Shown here one piece after another: positions 58,377-64,000 of a stretch of 64,000 nucleotides of DNA. Source of the DNA: Corbicula japonica (lineage: Eukaryota > Mollusca > Bivalvia > Venerida > Cyrenidae); assembly GCA_038501625.1 (NCBI GenBank), contig JAZAYU010000080.1:2937972-3001971 (forward strand), read 5' to 3'. Numbering within the stretch: the first letter of the stretch is position 1; every line of letters begins with the position of its first letter. The translations under genes were made by a program, and so were the position numbers. The notes beneath the pieces were generated by a model that saw nothing but the letters and a program-made list of their open reading frames with translations, was not told where the DNA came from and made no database searches.

Positions 58377-60322
58377 CTTAGCAAATAGGCGATTAATATA
58401 CAACTATCAAAATGTGTTGCTATCCTAAATCTGGTTTTAAATGACAACGATACAGAACTCGAACAGTCTCTTTATTGTTTTAGTAAAAAGGTGTATTAAT
58501 TAAGAATATGCATTTCAGAAAAAGCACTTTGAGCCTTTTTATTTACACTTTTTACGCTACGCTTTATTACCGCTTTAAAACCGGACTACCCACTCAGCAA
58601 GGGAAACCACTCTCAATGGGAGGTAACTCAGTATATCGGTAGGCCCTCATTAATTTTATGAAAGTATGTGAAGTTTTGTATTCCAATATTATCGCAAGAC
58701 TTTATTTATAATTATATTAAATTTAGCGACATGAATTACATATCCGTTTCCCGTCGAATCATTTAAATGATTGGTACTGATGTTGTCTTATATTTATTCT
58801 TGATCCCACTGCAGAAAATAAGAAGAGTAAACTCAATGGTAAATACTGCAATGCCAGTCTGTTTTTTTTTGTTGGGCAGGTACTACGAAAAGATTTGCGA
58901 ACATTCAGATATTTTACGATCATTGACGGAAGATTGTTTAATTCGGCAGTCCAGTGCAGAAAACAATATACAGCCTTTACTTGTTTTATTTGTAGAAGTT
59001 GGAGTATTGTTTTGAAATTTTGTGATATTTCTTTGAATTAAGAAGAAACACTAAATATTGACGAATCTGTCTATATATAAAAAAATCATAGGCGGAAACA
59101 AATACTTACTAAATTATTCATGACATGTAGAATTAAGTCTGCGTTCCCTATTTGTCTTTTCGATATAGTTGTAAATTAAAATCCGATTAATATAATAAAT
59201 CCAGATGAAAGTCTAAAAAGGTGATAATTGTAACATATTACAATGAACCCCAGGTAAATCAACAGGTAAGAAATATGAGTCACAAAAAATTGTCAATCAT
59301 AAGAAAATGCATAAAGAAATTAAAATCGCCATTATGTAGTCTCATAATATATAAGCCTATCTAAGACAAAAACCACATGTATATTAAGGTAAAACAAGCC
59401 CCCAATTTTTTAGAGTTTCCTCAGGAAAGTTCGCATACATATATTAATTGAGCATTTGCCTGATTTGGATGTGTGCTTACTTTTTTGGTATTCTTAGCCG
59501 TTTCGAAACTACAAGCCTTCAAAGTATGCCAGTAACGTCACTCAAGTTTGAGACGTCTGTCAAATTACAAGTATTCAGATACGAACAAATCGATCAATCA
59601 ATCAATCAGCCAGTCAGTCAGACAGTCAGGGAATGAAGGAATAAATCAATAAAGGAAGGAATTAATTAGTGAATGATTTTGGGTTCTGATCTATAACAAC
59701 ATGAATAATTATTCCGCTGTTTTTATTTTATTGTTTTCTGCTTGTATCCTTAAAATTACAATACATGTTAATTCTAATAGAGTTCTTTCATATTGTTACC
59801 TCCCCTTAGCGCTCTCTAAAATTGAAGAGCATAATTAGTCGATAACTGCAAGCGAGGGGGCATTGTTTACTATTGTTAATATGACCAGGGTCTATTTAAT
59901 CAATTAAATAGACCCTGATATGACTAAGAGATTATAAAATTAAGAACATATGTTGATTAACTATTTCAAATTTATAAATAAGTGAGTTCAGTCAAATAAA
60001 GAAGAATTTACAAAAATGCTATGATCATTTACAAGCACATCAAGCAAGGTTATGCGCATTTTAACAGTGTTCATCGCGATGTTTTCAGGATGCGACTATC
60101 CAACGGATTTGTTTGATTTTTTTATGAAAATAATCACGTGAATTTTGTTTATTGAAAATGAATATGATGTGTATAATTGCAATTCAGACGAACACTATCA
60201 GACATTTTACCGTTTTACGTCATTTTTGGTAACGCTATAATTATTTGTGGAATGAGACACATATTTCGTATGTTGCCCGTCGGCGACTTAATACGCGTTT
60301 TTACGTCTTTTGTTTTTTGATG
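58377..60322. other. Intergenic AT-rich stretch with one perfect hairpin
   Basis: No gene recognised. CAGGGTCTATTTAAT (59886-59900) and its exact complement (59903-59917) form a 15-bp hairpin with a 2-base loop. A short CAGTCAGT/CAATCAAT run lies at 59592-59628. An 82-codon plus frame at 58767 shows no domain. Confidence 0.5.
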
Positions 60323-60621
60323 TACCGTATACCCCCGTTTTAGCGCCCCCGGGGGCGTAACATTTTATGCGAAAAAAATAATACCTTACAAGTTTACCGT
60401 TATTGTTAAAGTTGTGATAATAAAAAGTGTTTAACAGTTTTCAATTGATTTGTGTTGGAATAATACTGGATTATTGTCAGAAAAGGTAAGATCTAATTTA
60501 ATTATTTGTACTTTTTTGTCAATTTTAAATGTCTTTCTGCCCCTGATTGAAAAATTTTAGAATGAAAAAGGGGAGGGGGCGTTTATTAGGGGGGGGGAGC
60601 GTTAAAACGGGGTATACGGTA
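60323..60621. mobile_element. ~300-bp TA-flanked MITE with CCGTATACCCC ends
   Basis: CCGTATACCCCCGTTTTAGC at the left and GTTAAAACGGGGTATACGG at the right are inverted copies, each bordered by TA. The G/C-rich GCGCCCCCGGGGGCG lies just inside the left end. Consistent with a Tc1/mariner-type MITE. Confidence 0.88.
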
Positions 60622-60879
60622 TTCATGAAATGCGACTTAAACTAATGTCTTATTTACTATGGCTGACGATTTTTTAAAAAGTGATTTTTATAATAAGATG
60701 AATAAGACATATACTACTACATTATCGACCATTTCAACGCTACAAAATATAGTTATAGAAATACGGGACTGAACTCATGGCAATTTTTACATATTCGAAA
60801 AGTTAGTTAGAGGCGACAATAACAGTTACTTTCAATTTTATGATTTGAGATAATTAATTTCATTTGAAAGTAAAATAGA

Positions 60880-61790
60880 ATTATGTCTCCTCAAATGTCA
60901 GATGCCAAACAAGTTTTCGCATCTCAATATGTCACCATCGTTTTCTGGTCAGAATGGGAAATGGGAATATTTTGTCAAATATATAGGGACAATAAACAGT
61001 AACAAGGTCGTGTTCAAAGTATGATTTCTAGTTCTTAAACATAAACATTTAAATCAAGGACTTGTAAAAGAAATATACGAAAGATAACAGTAAATGTTAG
61101 TTTAAAACATATGTTTGGACGAAATAAAAAAGTAAACAAAATTAGAAAGCTTAACGGGTGTTGAACACAACGACGATACATTGCTGAATTCGTCCGTTTA
61201 CCTCCAATTTAGAGAGATCATGTAACATAAAATATATTTCTTGAAGTAAACGCATTTTGTCAGAAAAACTCGAGACGCTTATTTATGTGTGTGTGGAAAA
61301 TATACAGTAACGTGTAATCCACAATGTATTTGTTTTCATATAAGACTTTCTGATTCAAAGTAGCAACCACGTCTTTGACTGTTTTACGCTTTTCACAGTC
61401 AAATCTTGCCGACCAGACGTTTTAAGTCTATTATATTCGGAAATTCTAAAACTAGAATTTATTATGCTTTATCATAATTATTATTATAATTTATCTTTAG
61501 CTTTAAGACGACGCTGTGATCATGTCTGTTCATTCTGTTAGCAATGACACAGTTAAATGCCCCCTCACTTGTCGGTTTAGGATAAAACCAATATTTTCCG
61601 CACCTAACGTGGCGTATGACGCATGCGCACAACAATGTGAAAGACCTCTATTTGAAATTGAAAAAAAAAACGATGTTTACTGAACTGTTGATAAACTAAT
61701 TTTATTACTTAATGTTTTTGTTGTTCGCTACAGTAACGTTACATAATACGCCATTTTTGCCAACCAGCCGGTGCGCATGTAACTTTAGCA
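60880..61790. repeat. Dispersed repeat, second copy
   Basis: It shares CTCAATATGTCACCAT, GGGAATATTTTGTCAA, AATAAACAGTAAC and TTAGTTCTTAAA-type sequence with 52860-53300, and ends near GCCAACCAGCCGGTGCGCAT. The sequence from there to 62432 is AT-rich; I see no gene. Confidence 0.5.
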
Positions 61791-62432
61791 AGTGCGTGTG
61801 ACGTCACTCGTCAACATTCGTATAAAGAACAAACCAAGAATTAAACTAATTGGCATGTACTCATCAAGAGTATTAGAGCAGTATAAAAGATACCTAATTT
61901 TTTTTGCTAATATTCAGGGGTTTTTTTTGCTATGTAACTGTAGCTGTTTAATGGCGCCTTCCCCACCCGAAAATAAATTCCCCTCAAGATAAAAATTTCC
62001 CCTCTGACTGAAAAATTTCCCTCTGTATAAATAAAATCACATAATCTGTTTGCCTTTAAAAACCCGCATTTTTGTTCAAATCGTCGGTGTTTACAACAGG
62101 AATAATCCACTTCCGTAAGTGTAAAAACCAGGTCCTGGTATAAAATCTGCCGTTAATTGACTCTTACCCAGTTGTTACTCGTTATCTTTTGAAGAAGGGA
62201 CATGCACAGTGAAAGAGTCTATGCAGTCAGTAGAATTTCCAGCCGTTTTCTGAATCGTAAAAACATTAGTTTTTTTACTCAATCTCGTTAAAAAATTTGT
62301 TTGTTTTTTACTGATATAATATTTATAACTGAATAACGATGTCATTATCAATGTTTTGATAGTTGGAACATAGGAAGTAACTGCTGGCCAGCCTTGCCTT
62401 TATAATTCCGAACTTGAAACTATCGTGTAATC

Positions 62433-63560
62433 CAGGGTTTGTACAGACTTGCTGACCTAAAATTCCATGACTTTTCCATGATAAATTTCAATATTCCATG
62501 ATATCAAATTTCATCTGTTTAACAACACCAGTGCTCAATATCGTAAAGAAAAAACATATAAAAATGATTTCATTCATTAATTTAATAAAATGCATTTAAA
62601 TGAATGTTTTTTTTTAAATTATTACTTATATGCACTTTTAATTTTATCGTCAATTTCTTCTATTTCCATCTTTTTGTCTTTGGCTGTCCTCCTTAAAGAG
62701 TTTGCTTGGGTAACAAATGAGACTTTTCCAGTCATCTCTGCCTTGTCACTTAGTTTTTCACTAGCATTCATCAGATCTTTTACTTCCTCTTCCAGCTTTA
62801 GTTTTTTCTTCTTCAAGACTGTCACTTCATCATGCACTTTCTTTCTTTTTCCTAGTTCAGCTTTGGATTTTTCTGCCTCTCTTTTTTGCTGTAAATACAT
62901 TTCGTACTTGTGCCTGGATGCCTTACAAGACTGCAGTAACTCTTTACTTAAGTCAACATTTTGAATGCCTCCTACTTTGTTCACATGGTCACAAATCAGT
63001 CTGTGAGCTATGATGCTTTTATGTTTCAGATTCTCAACCTCTGCCTTTTTGTTGATACTGAACCCTCTCTCGACTGCCGCCTGTCCATGTGACATAGTTA
63101 ATAGCAATTGTATCAATTCAAGCAATGCTTGGTACTTTGAATTTTGTGACAAACATTCATAGAACAGTTCATCAACTGAAGTAATGTTTTTATTAAAATT
63201 TTTGAATCTATCTGAACCGGAAGTAACTGAACCGGTGTCGCAGCAATTTCTACCCATGAAAAATTTTTTACCCGTGAAAAAAATACTGCATACATAGGTG
63301 TTACACTACTAATTCCCGATTTCGAACGCCAGTGTCGTATAACGTAGACGTATAAAGTTAAATAGTTCATTTTTCTTTCAAGCGAGTAATACTCTGCAAA
63401 TAATATAATTCAAGGATATTTATTAGGAATTCCATGATTATTTTGAGAAATTCCATGATAATTCCCTGATAATTTTCCAAATTTCAGAATTCCCTGAGTT
63501 TTCCATGATTTCTTAAAAAAAACGATTTTCCATGACTTTTCCAGGTCTGTACGAACCCTG
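62433..63560. mobile_element. Compact inverted-repeat DNA transposon (hAT-like) with 6-bp target duplication
   Basis: The left end CAGGGTTTGTACAGACTTG and the inverted right end CAGGGTTCGTACAGACCTG match at 17 of 19 positions. GTAATC flanks both sides (62427-62432 and 63561-63566). Subterminal TCCATGACTTTTCCATGA-type repeats are present at both ends, as in many hAT elements. The 1,128-bp interior carries one long minus-strand ORF (62622-63257). Confidence 0.85.
62622..63257 (-). CDS. Transposon-borne hAT dimerisation-like and coiled-coil protein (211 aa)
   Basis: The protein has three parts. Residues ~1-35 are a variable N-terminus. Residues ~40-95 contain LLELIQLLLTMSHGQAAVER and GFSINKKAEVEN, which resemble the C-terminal dimerisation region of hAT-family transposases. 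Residues ~115-211 are a strongly charged coiled coil (KKKKLKLEEEVKDL). There is no DDE catalytic core, so alone it cannot be a complete transposase. It is probably the tail of a larger transposase left in an internally deleted copy, or an independently kept protein. The frame is intact. The TIRs enclose it completely. Upstream exons outside the element cannot be excluded. Confidence 0.65.
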   Translation of the reverse strand: MGRNCCDTGSVTSGSDRFKNFNKNITSVDELFYECLSQNSKYQALLELIQLLLTMSHGQAAVERGFSINKKAEVENLKHKSIIAHRLICDHVNKVGGIQNVDLSKELLQSCKASRHKYEMYLQQKREAEKSKAELGKRKKVHDEVTVLKKKKLKLEEEVKDLMNASEKLSDKAEMTGKVSFVTQANSLRRTAKDKKMEIEEIDDKIKSAYK

Positions 63561-63566
63561 GTAATC

Positions 63567-64000
63567 GGTTTTCGCGATGTTGCAAAAATGCTGATGCTAC
63601 GTGAAAAGGTTGATATTATTGACTTACTAATCCATATTTAGTAATTATGATTGTTATGACATATTTTAAGAGTGTCAGTGGAATGTATGGACAAACTAGA
63701 GGGTGTTGACAAGCCAGTTAGTGTTGACAAATCAGTTTGTTTTGACTCTAATATCAATGAAGATAAGCAGCATCAGACTGTCTATAGGAAATGCTAGTAC
63801 CTTGAGTGATTCCAGCTAGGACTGGTTGATATGTGTAAGGAATGAAGGGCCAGGAAGAAGGCTCTCTGAATTGTTTCTGTTTAGGACTCTTGACTGTTGA
63901 TCCAAGTGTTTATTGTGCATATATTAACATGTTTTTTTATATGAGGGTTTTCCCCAAATTGTGATTTTCGCGCGCTATTTTTCCCCTACTGAAAGGCCAG
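63567..64000. other. Window edge, no feature seen
   Basis: AT-rich sequence beyond the hAT-like element. A small GTGTTGACAA repeat pair occurs at 63704-63740. No coding exon recognised. Confidence 0.4.

Noticed and set aside
58767..59015. 82-codon plus frame
   Set aside because: No recognisable motif and no conserved context; length is within chance for AT-rich DNA scanned in six frames.

Overview
The window looks like nuclear DNA of an invertebrate animal, most probably a bivalve mollusc. It is AT-rich and dominated by short repeats, inverted-repeat transposon remnants and minisatellites. It holds one clearly recognisable gene with many introns. The bivalve guess rests on two tandem arrays with ~155-177 bp units (9.2-10.6 kb and 26.9-28.4 kb) that resemble the cores of bivalve 'pearl'/Helitron-derived elements, and on the density of MITEs; it is inference, not proof.

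The gene is SF3B1, the largest subunit of the U2 snRNP SF3b complex, on the minus strand between 51342 and 29790. I could place 19 coding exons (numbered 2-20, assuming one upstream exon). Every junction keeps frame, and together they encode about 1,340 residues plus a short N-terminus whose exon I could not place with confidence. From the exon that begins with the NLPMMKP motif to the stop codon, the residue count matches the human protein. The equivalents of human R625, H662, K666, K700, K1071, R1074 and V1078 are all present. The N-terminal region keeps the RWDET/RWDQ-type U2AF-ligand motifs and carries an expanded TPG-rich tract.

1-29 kb is a repeat-rich flank. It contains a nine-copy 64-bp minisatellite (2.3-2.9 kb), a mosaic dispersed repeat seen in at least five places, and a remarkable ~1 kb G/T-only strand (8.08-9.12 kb). 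It also contains pearl-like array 1 (9.2-10.7 kb), a broken reverse transcriptase of Penelope-like type (13.8-15.5 kb, minus), several perfect long palindromes (11.3, 16.8, 17.1 and 19.5 kb) and pearl-like array 2 with a three-unit higher-order repeat (26.9-28.4 kb).

29-51 kb is SF3B1. Its introns hold two main MITE families. One has TTAACCCTTTCC ends, TTAA target duplications and nine copies (piggyBac-like). The other is a ~145-bp near-perfect palindrome (CCAAGGTTATAAAACTGAG ends) with about seven copies. One palindrome is inserted inside a TTAA element, which gives a relative age. Further single inverted-repeat elements lie in the introns at 30.2, 33.5, 34.2 and 36.9 kb.

52-64 kb is the 5' flank. 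It has a ~3.9 kb segment bounded by matching inverted ends, a ~300-bp TA-flanked MITE, and a compact 1,128-bp inverted-repeat transposon (62433-63560). That transposon encodes an intact 211-residue hAT-dimerisation-like plus coiled-coil protein and is flanked by a 6-bp direct repeat.

I found no operon, phage, CRISPR array or rRNA gene, and no convincing functional tRNA gene. The unusual content is in the repeats, in the SF3B1 splice sites, and in decoy copies of an SF3B1 exon edge.
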